This document shows, piece after piece, positions 7,372-14,668 of a stretch of 26,851 bases of DNA. The stretch comes from Pseudomonadota bacterium (lineage in GTDB: Bacteria; Pseudomonadota; Gammaproteobacteria; Burkholderiales; Burkholderiaceae), in NCBI GenBank assembly GCA_029777935.1, contig JAKORH010000340.1, forward strand, positions 1 through 26,851, in the 5' to 3' direction. The position numbers were made by a program, and so were the translations under genes. Under the pieces are notes generated by a model. It saw nothing but the letters and a program-made list of their open reading frames with translations. It was not told where the DNA came from and did not search any database. The stretch's first letter is position 1. Every line of letters starts with the position of its first letter.

Positions 7372-8541
7372 TCAGAAGCTGCGCGGCAGCCCGAGCAGGT
7401 GTTCGGCGACGTAGGAGTAGATGAGGTTGGTGGAGATCGGCGCGATCTGGTAGAGGCGAGTCTCGCGGAACTTGCGCTCCACGTCGTACTCGTGCGCGAA
7501 GCCGAAGCCGCCGTGCGTCTGCAGGCACGCATTGGCCGCTTCCCATGACGCCTTGGCCGCCAGGTACTTCGCCATGTTCGCTTCGCCGCCGCACGGCTTG
7601 CCCGCATCGAACAACGAGCACGCCTTCCAGCGCATCAGGTTGGCGGCTTCCGTTTCGATGTATGCATCGGCAATCGGGAATTGCACGCCCTGGTTCTGGC
7701 CGATCGGACGATTGAACACGATGCGCTCGCTCGCGTACCTGCGTGCCTTGTCCACGAACCAGTAGGCGTCGCCCAGGCACTCGGCCGCGATCAGCGTGCG
7801 CTCCGCGTTCAAACCGTCGAGGATGTACTTGAAGCCCATGCCCTCCTCCCCGATCAGGTTCTCGGCGGGGACTTCGAGGTTGTCGAAGAAGACTTCGTTG
7901 GTCTCGTGGTTCACCATGTTCATGATCGGCCGCACGGTCATGCCGCGGCCGATCGCCTGGTGCAGGTCAACGATGAAGATGCTCATGCCCTCGCTCCTGC
8001 GCTTCACCTCGGCCAGCGGCGTGGTGCGCGCGAGCAGGATCATCAGGTCCGAGTGCTGGATGCGCGAAATCCACACCTTCTGGCCGTTGACCGCGTAGCG
8101 GTCGCCCTTGCGCACGGCGGTCGTCTTGAGCTGCGTGGTGTCGGTGCCCGTCGTGGGCTCGGTGACGGCCATGGTCTGCAGGCGCACCTTGCCGCTCGCG
8201 ATGCCGGGCAGGTAATGCTTCTTCTGTGCGGCCGAACCATGGCGCAGCAGCGTGCCCATGTTGTACATCTGGCCGTGCACCGCGCCAGAGTTGCCGCCGG
8301 AGAGATTCACTTCCTCCATGACGACCGAGGCTTCTGCGAGGCCGAGCCCGGAGCCGCCGTAGTCGACGGGGATCATGGCCGCGAGCCAGCCGGCGTGCGT
8401 CAGCGCGTCGACGAAAGCCTCGGGATAACCACGCGCGGCATCGACTTGCTGCCAGTAGTTCGAGTCGTAGCGGCCGCAGAGGTCGCGCAGCGCCTCGCGC
8501 ATGTCCTGGTAATGATCGGCCGAAGGAATCTGCGTCTTCAT
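7372..8541 (-). CDS. Acyl-CoA dehydrogenase (catalytic Glu in IVD-like position)
   Basis: This flavoprotein oxidises an acyl-CoA to its 2-enoyl form and passes electrons to ETF. The 389 residues cover the three ACAD domains: helical N-terminal part, the FAD and substrate strand block MAVTEPTTGTD (124-134) and GQKVWIS (153-159), and the C-terminal helices with THGGFGFAHEYDVER (342-356). The usual base (Glu of YEGT in medium-chain enzymes) is replaced by P368 in QIAPIST. A glutamate at E247 (GLNAERTLIA) sits where isovaleryl-CoA and long-chain dehydrogenases carry theirs, so activity is still expected. Its ATG overlaps the stop of the Bug-protein remnant upstream by 4 nt. The chain length or branch of the substrate cannot be told. 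Confidence 0.93.
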   Translation of the reverse strand: MKTQIPSADHYQDMREALRDLCGRYDSNYWQQVDAARGYPEAFVDALTHAGWLAAMIPVDYGGSGLGLAEASVVMEEVNLSGGNSGAVHGQMYNMGTLLRHGSAAQKKHYLPGIASGKVRLQTMAVTEPTTGTDTTQLKTTAVRKGDRYAVNGQKVWISRIQHSDLMILLARTTPLAEVKRRSEGMSIFIVDLHQAIGRGMTVRPIMNMVNHETNEVFFDNLEVPAENLIGEEGMGFKYILDGLNAERTLIAAECLGDAYWFVDKARRYASERIVFNRPIGQNQGVQFPIADAYIETEAANLMRWKACSLFDAGKPCGGEANMAKYLAAKASWEAANACLQTHGGFGFAHEYDVERKFRETRLYQIAPISTNLIYSYVAEHLLGLPRSF

Positions 8542-8750
8542 TCCGGCTTGAAGTTCATCGACTCGAACAGGCTTTGCCAGACGTCGGCTTCTTCGCGGAT
8601 CTGCCTGGCAAACGCAGCGGGCGAGGACTGCCGGATCACGCCGCTCAGCTGCGTCTCGATGGTCTTCTTGAGTTCGGGGCCGTGCAGCACGAATTGCAGG
8701 TCACGGGCCACGCGCGCGAACACCGCCTGCGGCGTGCCGCCCTTTTCATT
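8538..8750 (-). pseudogene. 3' remnant of a Bug/TctC-family solute-binding protein
   Basis: About 70 codons without an ATG read GGTPQAVFARVARDL...SPAAFARQIREEADVW. These are the last helices of Bug (Bordetella uptake gene) periplasmic receptors, where SPAEF-type and IRAE-type motifs precede the C-terminus. The rest of the roughly 320-residue protein, including signal peptide and substrate pocket, is missing. The frame is closed upstream by the TGA that ends the neighbouring small gene (8754-8756), in the same frame. The stop overlaps the acyl-CoA dehydrogenase ATG (ATGA), suggesting the two once formed an operon. A GTG at 8721-8723 could still begin a 61-residue peptide, but a function is unlikely. 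Confidence 0.6.
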
Positions 8751-8753
8751 TCG

Positions 8754-9038
8754 TCACGTCTCGCCCAGCTTCTGCGTCGCGGTCGTTGCGCCGAAGAGCG
8801 TGCTGTCCAGCGGCTGCTGCGTGTCGCTGTCGCCGCCCTCGAACAGCAGGCTGGTCGCGGTGATCTTGATCCGCACGCGCACACGGTGTGAGCGCCCCAG
8901 CATCAGACGCACTGCCGGGTCGTCGATCTCGACTTCGCGATAGATGTCGATGCGCCGATCGAGCCCATGCTTGGCCAAAGCCTGCGCCGCCTTCTTGCAC
9001 AGTTCGCCGAGGGTGATGGTGTCCGGAACCTTGGCCAT
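8754..9038 (-). CDS. Small hypothetical protein, 94 residues
   Basis: I do not recognise this protein. The ATG at 9036-9038 is preferred, with AAAGG and GCGGG upstream, over a TTG at 9096-9098 that lacks a ribosome site. It starts with VPDTITLGELCKKAAQALAKHG, a predicted amphipathic helix, then a basic-acidic strand-rich centre (REVEIDDPAVRLMLGRSHRVRVRIKI) and a polar C-terminus. It has one cysteine and no signal peptide or transmembrane segment. It follows metZ after 167 nt and precedes the Bug remnant in the same frame. Codon use looks like that of its neighbours, so translation is plausible, but nothing points to a function. Confidence 0.5.
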   Translation of the reverse strand: MAKVPDTITLGELCKKAAQALAKHGLDRRIDIYREVEIDDPAVRLMLGRSHRVRVRIKITATSLLFEGGDSDTQQPLDSTLFGATTATQKLGET

Positions 9039-9132
9039 GGGGCCCGCTACCTTTGCATTGAAACGACGCCGAAGCGCTCGCGCGCGAGTGTGCTTCAAAT
9101 ACGGCGTTTCGTTAAGTCCTCTTCGATTGCTG

Positions 9133-9182
9133 CACCGGCCGGCGCGACCGGCGGAACGGCTTGCCGCGAACCTCGGCCGGTG
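9133..9182. other. Long inverted repeat downstream of metZ
   Basis: CACCGGCC (9133-9140) and GGCCGGTG (9175-9182) are perfect inverted arms with further GC-rich pairing possible between them. The element follows the metZ stop by 24 nt and could end the metZ transcript. No T-run follows, so it is not a classic intrinsic terminator. Confidence 0.3.
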
Positions 9183-9205
9183 AGCCTAACGCATCTGCGC
9201 GGGTG

Positions 9206-10396
9206 TCACGCGCCGAGCGCGTGTTCGAGATCGCGCTTCAGATCTTCGAACGCTTCGAGGCCGACGGCGATCCGGATCAGCCCTTCGCCGATGCCGGCGC
9301 GCGCCCTCGCCTCCGGCGTCAGGCGCCCGTGCGTGGTGCTGGCCGGATGCGTGATCGTCGTTCGCGTGTCGCCGAGGTTGGCAGTGATCGACATCAGACG
9401 CGTGCGGTCGATGACCTGCCACGCGCGAGCGCGCAGGCTGTCCACGTCCCTGGCCGGCCGCAGGTCGAACGAAATCACCGCGCCCGGACCCGTCTGCTGC
9501 CGCTGCGCCAGTTCCCACTGCGGGTGCGACCGCAATCCTGCGAAGTGCACGCGCTCGACGGCGGGATGCCGCTCCAGCCATTGCGCCAGCCCGGCCGCCG
9601 TCTGCGATTGCGCGCGCAGGCGCAACGGCAGTGTCTCGAGCCCCTTGAGCAGCACCCAGGCGTTGAAGGGCGACAGGCTCGGCCCGGTCGAGCGCAGCAC
9701 CGGCAGCAGCGTGTCACGGATGAAGGCACGCCGTCCGAGCACTGCGCCGCCGAGCACCCGCCCCTGGCCATCGAGGTACTTGGTCGCCGAATGCAGCACC
9801 ACGTCGATCCCGAACGCCAACGGACGCTGCAGCGCGGGCGTGCAGAAGCAGTTGTCGACGACGGTCACGGCGCCGGCGCTGCGCCCGAGCGCCGCCAGAG
9901 CCGTGAGATCGACGATCTCCATCAACGGGTTCGATGGCGTTTCGCAGAACAGCATCCGCGTGCCTGGACGCAACGCCGCGCGCCACGCCCCGGCATCGGT
10001 AGCAGGGACGAAAGTCGTCTCGATGCCGAACCGCTGCAACAGCGTGAAGAGTTGGACGGTGGCGCCGAACACGCCGGCGCTGCACGCGACGTGATCGCCG
10101 GCGCGCAGAGTCGCCAGGCAGACGGCGAGGATCGCAGCCATGCCGGAGGCCGTCGCCAGGCAATCCTCGGCGCCTTCGAGCGATGCCAGCCGCTGCTCGA
10201 ACATCTGCACGGTCGGATTGCTGAAGCGCGAGTAGACGAAGCCCGGCTCCGCGCCCGAAAAGCGCGCCGCTGCCTGCGCCGCGCTGTCGAACACGAAGCT
10301 CGAGGTCAGGAACAGCGCCTCGCTGTGCTCGTGGAACGGCGTACGCACCGTACCCGCGCGCACGGCTCTTGTATCGAAATCGTAGTCTTCGGACAT
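9206..10396 (-). CDS. metZ: O-succinylhomoserine sulfhydrylase MetZ
   Basis: MetZ makes homocysteine directly from O-succinylhomoserine and sulfide, using PLP, in methionine synthesis. Numbered from the ATG at 10394-10396 it has 396 residues and the Cys/Met-metabolism (trans-sulfuration) fold. It shows YSRFSNPTV (55-63), SGMAAI, the cofactor aspartate D181 in VVDNCF and the Schiff-base lysine K206 in HSATKYLDGQGRVLGG. MetZ is preferred over MetB or MetC by the ETPSNPLMEI block and by gene order after purF. The start is ambiguous. ATG 10396 follows a T-run immediately, while ATG 10417 lies in the loop of the terminator hairpin, and neither has a normal ribosome site. Upstream are its own promoter, a SAM-II riboswitch and a terminator, so SAM should repress it. 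Confidence 0.92.
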   Translation of the reverse strand: MSEDYDFDTRAVRAGTVRTPFHEHSEALFLTSSFVFDSAAQAAARFSGAEPGFVYSRFSNPTVQMFEQRLASLEGAEDCLATASGMAAILAVCLATLRAGDHVACSAGVFGATVQLFTLLQRFGIETTFVPATDAGAWRAALRPGTRMLFCETPSNPLMEIVDLTALAALGRSAGAVTVVDNCFCTPALQRPLAFGIDVVLHSATKYLDGQGRVLGGAVLGRRAFIRDTLLPVLRSTGPSLSPFNAWVLLKGLETLPLRLRAQSQTAAGLAQWLERHPAVERVHFAGLRSHPQWELAQRQQTGPGAVISFDLRPARDVDSLRARAWQVIDRTRLMSITANLGDTRTTITHPASTTHGRLTPEARARAGIGEGLIRIAVGLEAFEDLKRDLEHALGA

Positions 10397-10427
10397 AAAA
10401 AAACCCGCTGGCAGCATGCGCGGGTTT
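10397..10427 (-). terminator. Intrinsic terminator (attenuator) in metZ leader
   Basis: On the minus strand AAACCCGC (10427-10420) and GCGGGTTT (10408-10401) form a perfect 8-bp stem with an 11-nt loop, followed by an unbroken run of seven T (10403-10397). The metZ ATG begins at the next base. It lies just downstream of the SAM-II aptamer, so it is probably the riboswitch output, though it would also stop transcripts arriving from purF. Confidence 0.85.
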
Positions 10428-10439
10428 CGTTCGACGACT

Positions 10440-10495
10440 CCCTCGCTTTAGCTGCATTTGTTACGCGCCCGCAAGCTGAGCTCAAATCGGCGCGA
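10440..10495 (-). promoter_or_regulatory. SAM-II (metA-motif) riboswitch aptamer
   Basis: The minus-strand RNA starts UCGCGCCGAUUUGAGC and ends AUGCAGCUAAAGCGAGGG, nearly the conserved SAM-II sequence (UCGCGC-UGAUUU ... AAAUG-AGCUAAA ... GGG). P1 is CGCGCC with GGCGCG. The loop CUCAGCUU pairs with AAGCGAG near the 3' end, 7 bp with one bulged A, forming the H-type pseudoknot that defines the class. SAM-II binds S-adenosylmethionine and turns off methionine genes such as metA and metZ. The pseudoknot strand includes GAGGGAG, a Shine-Dalgarno-like stretch, but no start codon follows at normal distance. Confidence 0.88.
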
Positions 10496-10502
10496 TGGGT
10501 GC

Positions 10503-10531
10503 ATCCTAGGCACTGCGCCGCCCGCGGTCAA
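10503..10531 (-). promoter_or_regulatory. metZ promoter
   Basis: TTGACC (10531-10526), a 17-nt spacer and TAGGAT (10508-10503) on the minus strand lie right after the purF stop. Transcription would start near 10496, at the first base of the riboswitch, so metZ can be transcribed independently of the upstream operon. Confidence 0.78.
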
Positions 10532-10539
10532 GTCGACGT

Positions 10540-12060
10540 TCAGGCGTCGGCCGGTTCGATAGCGAGCGACAGCTGGTTGCGCGGACCTTCTTCCAGAACC
10601 GCCGCCCTCGTGCGCGCCGCTTCGACGCGATCGAGGTATTCGGAAGTCACGTCGCCGGTGATGTACCTGCCGTCGAAGCACGACGCATCGAAACTCGCGA
10701 GCTGCGGATTGCAGTCCGTCACGGCGCGCCTCAGGTCGTCGATGCGCTGGTAGATCAGCGCGTCGGCACCGATCTCGCGCCGCACCTCTTCCTCGGAGCG
10801 GCCGGCGGCGATCAGCTCGGCGCGCGTCGGCATGTCGATGCCGTAGACGTTCGGGTACCGCACCGGCGGCGCGGCCGACGCGACGAGCACGCGCCGTGCA
10901 CCCGCGTCGCGGGCCATCTGCACGATCTCCGTGATCGTGGTGCCGCGCACGATCGAGTCATCGACCAGCAGCACGCTCCTGCCCTTGAACTCAACGCCGA
11001 CCGTGTTCAGCTTCTGCCGCACCGACTTCCTGCGCACCGCCTGCCCCGGCATGATGAAGGTGCGGCCGATGTAGCGGTTCTTGATGAAACCTTCGCGATA
11101 GCTCAGCGACAGCCTGGTCGCGAGCTGCATCGCGGCGGGCCGGCTCGAATCCGGGATCGGCATCACGACGTCGATGCTGCCGGTCGACACGCGCGCCGCC
11201 ACCTGCTCGGCCAGATACTCCCCGAGCCGCAGCCGCGCGCCGTACACCGACACGCCGTCCATCACCGAGTCGGGGCGCGCCAGGTACACGTACTCGAAGA
11301 TGCAGGGATTCAGGCTCGGGTTCAATGCGCACTGCCGGCTGTAGAAGCGGCCGTCGAGATCGACGAAGACCGCCTCGCCCGGCGCGACATCGCGCACGAA
11401 GCGGAAGCCCTGGCCCTCGAGCGCGACCGACTCCGACGCGACCATGTACTCGGTGCCCTGGTCGGTCTCGAGCACTCCGAAGCACAGCGGCCGGATGCCG
11501 AACGGATCGCGAAATGCCAGCAGCCCGTAGCCGGAGATCTGCGCCACCACCGCGTACGAGCCGCGTACGCGACGGTGTACGCCGGCCACGGCACGGAAGA
11601 TCGCATCCGGGTCGAGCGACAGCCGCTCGGTGGCCAACTGCAGCTCGTGCGCCAGCACGTTCAGCAGAACCTCGGAATCCGAATTCGTGTTGATGTGCCG
11701 CCGGTCGATGCGGAACATCTCGTCCTTCAACTGCTCCCAGTTCGTCAGGTTGCCGTTATGCGCCAGCGTGATGCCGAACGGCGCATTGACGTAGAAAGGC
11801 TGCGCCTCCTCCGAATTCGATGCCGAGCCCTGCGTCGGGTAACGGACCTGCGCAATGCCGGAATTGCCCGGCAGGGAACGCATGTTGCGCGTGCGGAACA
11901 CGTCGCGCGCCAGGCCGTTGCCCTTGAACATGTAGAAGCTGTTGCCGTTCGAGGTCGCGATGCCGGCCGCATCCTGCCCGCGATGCTGCAGCAACTGCAG
12001 AGCGTCGTACAGCAACTGGTTGACCGGTGCCGTCCCGACGACGCCGACGATTCCGCACAT
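10540..12060 (-). CDS. purF: Amidophosphoribosyltransferase PurF
   Basis: PurF commits PRPP and glutamine to purine synthesis, forming phosphoribosylamine. The 506 residues match the family. After Met removal C2 becomes the N-terminal nucleophile of the glutaminase domain (MCGIVGVVG), with HRGQDAAGI (26-34) and AHNGNLTN (100-107). The phosphoribosyltransferase domain has the PRPP loop VLLVDDSIVRGTT (363-375) and MPIPDSSRPAA (300-310). Proteobacterial PurF has no N-terminal propeptide, as here. The start follows GGGAGGA, 14 nt after the cvpA stop, the order found in E. coli and most proteobacteria. The downstream neighbour metZ has a separate promoter. Confidence 0.98.
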   Translation of the reverse strand: MCGIVGVVGTAPVNQLLYDALQLLQHRGQDAAGIATSNGNSFYMFKGNGLARDVFRTRNMRSLPGNSGIAQVRYPTQGSASNSEEAQPFYVNAPFGITLAHNGNLTNWEQLKDEMFRIDRRHINTNSDSEVLLNVLAHELQLATERLSLDPDAIFRAVAGVHRRVRGSYAVVAQISGYGLLAFRDPFGIRPLCFGVLETDQGTEYMVASESVALEGQGFRFVRDVAPGEAVFVDLDGRFYSRQCALNPSLNPCIFEYVYLARPDSVMDGVSVYGARLRLGEYLAEQVAARVSTGSIDVVMPIPDSSRPAAMQLATRLSLSYREGFIKNRYIGRTFIMPGQAVRRKSVRQKLNTVGVEFKGRSVLLVDDSIVRGTTITEIVQMARDAGARRVLVASAAPPVRYPNVYGIDMPTRAELIAAGRSEEEVRREIGADALIYQRIDDLRRAVTDCNPQLASFDASCFDGRYITGDVTSEYLDRVEAARTRAAVLEEGPRNQLSLAIEPADA

Positions 12061-12074
12061 GCTCGATCCTCCCG

Positions 12075-12557
12075 CTAACCCGGCGCCTGCCCTGCCACCG
12101 GCAAGTGGCGCGATGCGAATCGTACCGCCGCCTCGACCTGCGGCAGCACCAGCGAATCGCGCCAGAACGGCTGATGCGCGAGCGCGGTGTCATGCGCGAA
12201 GTAGACCAGCAAGGCGACGATCAGCACTCCGCGCACGAGCCCGAAGACTCCGCCCAGCGTGCGATCCGCCGCCGACAGGTGCGCAGCGACCAGCAGCCGG
12301 TGCGCGACCCATCCCGCCAGTGCGGCGACGAACACGCAGGCGACGACGATCAGCACGCCGGCAAGTACGGTCTTGACGGCCGGCCATTCGATTTCGAGTG
12401 GAATGCGCGCTCCGAGTTCGACGGCGTAACGAATCGCGAGCCATGCACCCACGATCCAGCCGGTGATCGAGATCACTTCGCGCACGAAACCGCGCAAGAT
12501 GCCGAGCAACAGCGACAGCGCGACGATGGCGACAATGGCCCAGTCGATCAGGGTCAT
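12075..12557 (-). CDS. cvpA: CvpA family membrane protein
   Basis: This is a 160-residue inner-membrane protein of the CvpA family, named for colicin V production and almost always next to purF; its exact role is unresolved. Four hydrophobic segments are visible at about 3-22, 27-47, 62-85 and 104-121. The family motif GFVREV follows the first helix (LRGFVREVISITGW) and a conserved glycine-rich stretch, DRTLGGVFGLVRG, precedes the fourth. The start codon lies inside the right arm of a 10-bp inverted repeat (12557-12591). There is no purine-rich ribosome site, so initiation may depend on RNA structure. It is co-directional with dedD upstream and purF downstream. Confidence 0.93.
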   Translation of the reverse strand: MTLIDWAIVAIVALSLLLGILRGFVREVISITGWIVGAWLAIRYAVELGARIPLEIEWPAVKTVLAGVLIVVACVFVAALAGWVAHRLLVAAHLSAADRTLGGVFGLVRGVLIVALLVYFAHDTALAHQPFWRDSLVLPQVEAAVRFASRHLPVAGQAPG

Positions 12558-12591
12558 GTCAGTACCGCCCGGCCGCCCGAAGGTACTGACA
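12557..12591. repeat. Perfect 10-bp inverted repeat overlapping the cvpA start
   Basis: TGTCAGTACC (12557-12566) and GGTACTGACA (12582-12591) are perfect inverted arms around a 15-nt loop rich in G and C. In the mRNA one arm reaches the A of the cvpA AUG, so the hairpin would cover the space where a ribosome site should be. It adjoins a second palindromic element at 12594-12630. Confidence 0.75.
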
Positions 12592-12593
12592 CG

Positions 12594-12630
12594 CCCCCTT
12601 GGGGAGCAGCGAGCAGAGCGAGCGTGGGGG
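12594..12630. repeat. REP-like palindromic intergenic element
   Basis: CCCCC (12594-12598) and GGGGG (12626-12630) enclose a stretch with the short iteration GAGC-AGCGAGC-AGAGCGAGC. The form, GC-clamped ends around a GAGCGAGC core in an intergenic gap, resembles extragenic palindromes I know from Burkholderiales genomes. Only this copy was noticed in the window, so repetition elsewhere in the genome is assumed. Confidence 0.5.
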
Positions 12631-12640
12631 CCGTCTCATC

Positions 12641-13324
12641 CTAGCCGCTGACGACTCCGGCGTCGATGCCGATCGACTTGAGCCTCGTGCGCGCCTGTTC
12701 CGCCTCCTCGCGCGTCGCGAATGGCCCGACGCGCACGCGAATGCGCTCGCCTTTCGGCGTGTTGACCTTTTCCGTGTATGGAGCGAAGCCCGCCTTCTTC
12801 AGCCTGGCGATCAGGTCGCGCGCGGCGGACTCATGTGCAAACGCAGCGGCCTGCAGCGCGAACGAGCCTTGGCCAGCCGCAGGCGCGGAACTCGCCGCAG
12901 CTTCCTTCGCGGGCGGCTCCGCCGCTTTCGCGTCAGTCTTTGCCTCCGGCTTCGACTCGCCCTTCGGTTCCGACTTCGGCTCCGGCCGGGCGTCCGGCTT
13001 CACCTCCGCCTTCGGCGCCGCCTCGTCCTTGCGCACGGCCACCGCACTGGGGGCGGGTGCGGCGGGTGCGGGTGTCGACAGCCGCGGCTTGAACGGCGTC
13101 TTGTCGCTCGGGATGTCGATCGCCACCGTATCGGATACCGGCCGCGGCGTGGAATCGAGCACCATCGGCAGCACGATCACGGCCGCCAGCAGCAGTGCCG
13201 CCGCGCCGATCAGCCGCCGGCGCGTGCGCGCATGCAGCGCGGCGGCGGGATCCCGCGCGTCGGCCGCATCGGTCCTCTCGGCCACGGCGGCCGCTTCCTT
13301 CTTGCGCCCGAAGGCCCAGTTCAT
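12641..13324 (-). CDS. dedD: SPOR-domain cell-division protein, DedD-like
   Basis: This 227-residue bitopic inner-membrane protein has a short basic cytoplasmic part, one transmembrane helix (about 38-56), a long linker rich in Pro, Ala, Lys and Glu (about 80-150) and a C-terminal SPOR domain (about 153-226). SPOR domains bind denuded septal peptidoglycan, so it should act at the division site. The start ATG at 13322-13324 overlaps the folC TGA by one base (TGATG); a TTG one codon earlier is less likely. The folC-dedD-cvpA order is as in E. coli. The linker is low-complexity, as is usual for the family. Confidence 0.9.
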   Translation of the reverse strand: MNWAFGRKKEAAAVAERTDAADARDPAAALHARTRRRLIGAAALLLAAVIVLPMVLDSTPRPVSDTVAIDIPSDKTPFKPRLSTPAPAAPAPSAVAVRKDEAAPKAEVKPDARPEPKSEPKGESKPEAKTDAKAAEPPAKEAAASSAPAAGQGSFALQAAAFAHESAARDLIARLKKAGFAPYTEKVNTPKGERIRVRVGPFATREEAEQARTRLKSIGIDAGVVSG

Positions 13325-14661
13325 CAAGTGGATCGGAGACCCGGAGAGTCGGCGTTGCGTGCCCGCTCGCGCAGCGCAGCCGCGACGGTGAGGAAACTGC
13401 CAAACACCACCATTCTATCGTCCGCCGCCGCGTGCGCGATCGCCGCCGCGTACGCGGCACCGATCGTGTCGTACGTATCGACCGACGCGCCCGTTGCGCA
13501 CGCCGCGCGCACGATCGCCGCCACTTCGTCTGCGCGGCTGCCGCGCGCGCCCGGCGTGCCGCCGATGTGCCAGTGATCGATGCGCGCGGCGACCTTCTGC
13601 ACCACGCCGGCAATGTCCTTGTCGCGCAGCATCCCGAACACGGCGTGCGTGGCCGGATGGAAGGCCATGCCGTCGAGGTTGTGCGCCAGCACCGCCGCCG
13701 CATGCGGATTGTGTGCGACATCGAGGATCACGGTCGGCCGGCCCGGCAGGACCTGAAATCGCGCGGCAAGCTCGACGGTCAGCAGACCCTCGCGCACGGC
13801 CTGCTGGCTGACCGGCAGCCGATCGGACATCGCCTCGAGCGCGGCCAGCGCGCCGCTCGCGTTCAGCAACTGGTTCGCGCCCCGCAGCGCCGGATACGGC
13901 AGGCCGCTGCGGCGCGCGGCGCGCCCCGCGTAGTTCCACTGCTGTCGATCGCCGCGGTAGCTGAAGTCGCGGCCGAACAGCCAAAGGTCGGCGCCGAGGC
14001 TGCGCGCGACGTCGAGCAGCGGCTGCGGCGGCTGCGGGTCGGAGCAGATCGCCGGCCGCCCGGCGCGATAGATGTGCGCCTTCTCGAAGGCGACGTGTTC
14101 GCGCGTCGGTCCGAGGAACTCGGTGTGATCCAGATCGATCGACGTGACGATCGCGCAGTCGGCATCGACGAGGTTCACCGTGTCGAGCCGGCCGCCGAGC
14201 CCGACCTCGAGCACGATCGCGTCCAGCCGCCGCTGCTGGAACAGGCGCAGGATGGCCAGCGTCGTGAATTCGAAGAACGTCAGCGACACCTCGCCGCGCG
14301 CGGCCTCCACGGCCTCGAACTGCGCGATCAGTTCCTCGTCGCCGGCCGCTGCGCCGTCGATGCGCGCGCGCTCGTTGAATTGCAGCAGGTGCGGCGACGT
14401 GTAGAGGCCGACGTGATAGCCCGCCGCGCGCAGAATGCTGTCGAGCATCGCGCAGGTGGACCCCTTGCCGTTGGTTCCGCCGACCGTGATCACCGGGCAT
14501 GCGAGCGCGATGTCGAGGCGCTGCGCGACCGTGCGCGAACGCTCCAGCGTCAGGTCGATCGGCCGGTGATGCAGGCGCTCGATGCGCTCGAGCCAGCGAT
14601 CGAGGGTCGCGGGGGAGCTGTTCAACAAGACCGTGGCCGGCCGCAACGCGACCGGCGTCAT
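13324..14661 (-). CDS. folC: Folylpolyglutamate / dihydrofolate synthase FolC
   Basis: FolC joins glutamate to dihydropteroate and then lengthens the polyglutamate tail of tetrahydrofolate, using ATP. The 445-residue Mur-ligase-like protein has the P-loop TVGGTNGKGST (59-69), the following region YTSPHLLQFNERARI, LEVGLGGRLDTVN in the central domain, and the C-terminal ligase motif ILDVAHNPHAA. It begins 7 nt after the accD stop and runs into dedD through a TGATG overlap. The accD-folC-dedD order is conserved in beta- and gammaproteobacteria. Confidence 0.96.
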   Translation of the reverse strand: MTPVALRPATVLLNSSPATLDRWLERIERLHHRPIDLTLERSRTVAQRLDIALACPVITVGGTNGKGSTCAMLDSILRAAGYHVGLYTSPHLLQFNERARIDGAAAGDEELIAQFEAVEAARGEVSLTFFEFTTLAILRLFQQRRLDAIVLEVGLGGRLDTVNLVDADCAIVTSIDLDHTEFLGPTREHVAFEKAHIYRAGRPAICSDPQPPQPLLDVARSLGADLWLFGRDFSYRGDRQQWNYAGRAARRSGLPYPALRGANQLLNASGALAALEAMSDRLPVSQQAVREGLLTVELAARFQVLPGRPTVILDVAHNPHAAAVLAHNLDGMAFHPATHAVFGMLRDKDIAGVVQKVAARIDHWHIGGTPGARGSRADEVAAIVRAACATGASVDTYDTIGAAYAAAIAHAAADDRMVVFGSFLTVAAALRERARNADSPGLRST

Positions 14662-14668
14662 CCCGCTG

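Noticed and set aside
8538..9038. Single selenoprotein reading through the in-frame TGA at 8754-8756
   Set aside because: The N-terminal part does not resemble a Bug protein, no SECIS-like hairpin follows the TGA, and the downstream part is a clear 3' fragment of another gene.
5682..9205. Genomic island integrated at tRNA-Asn
   Set aside because: No integrase gene and no repeat of the tRNA 3' end were found downstream, so the accessory look of this stretch is not enough.
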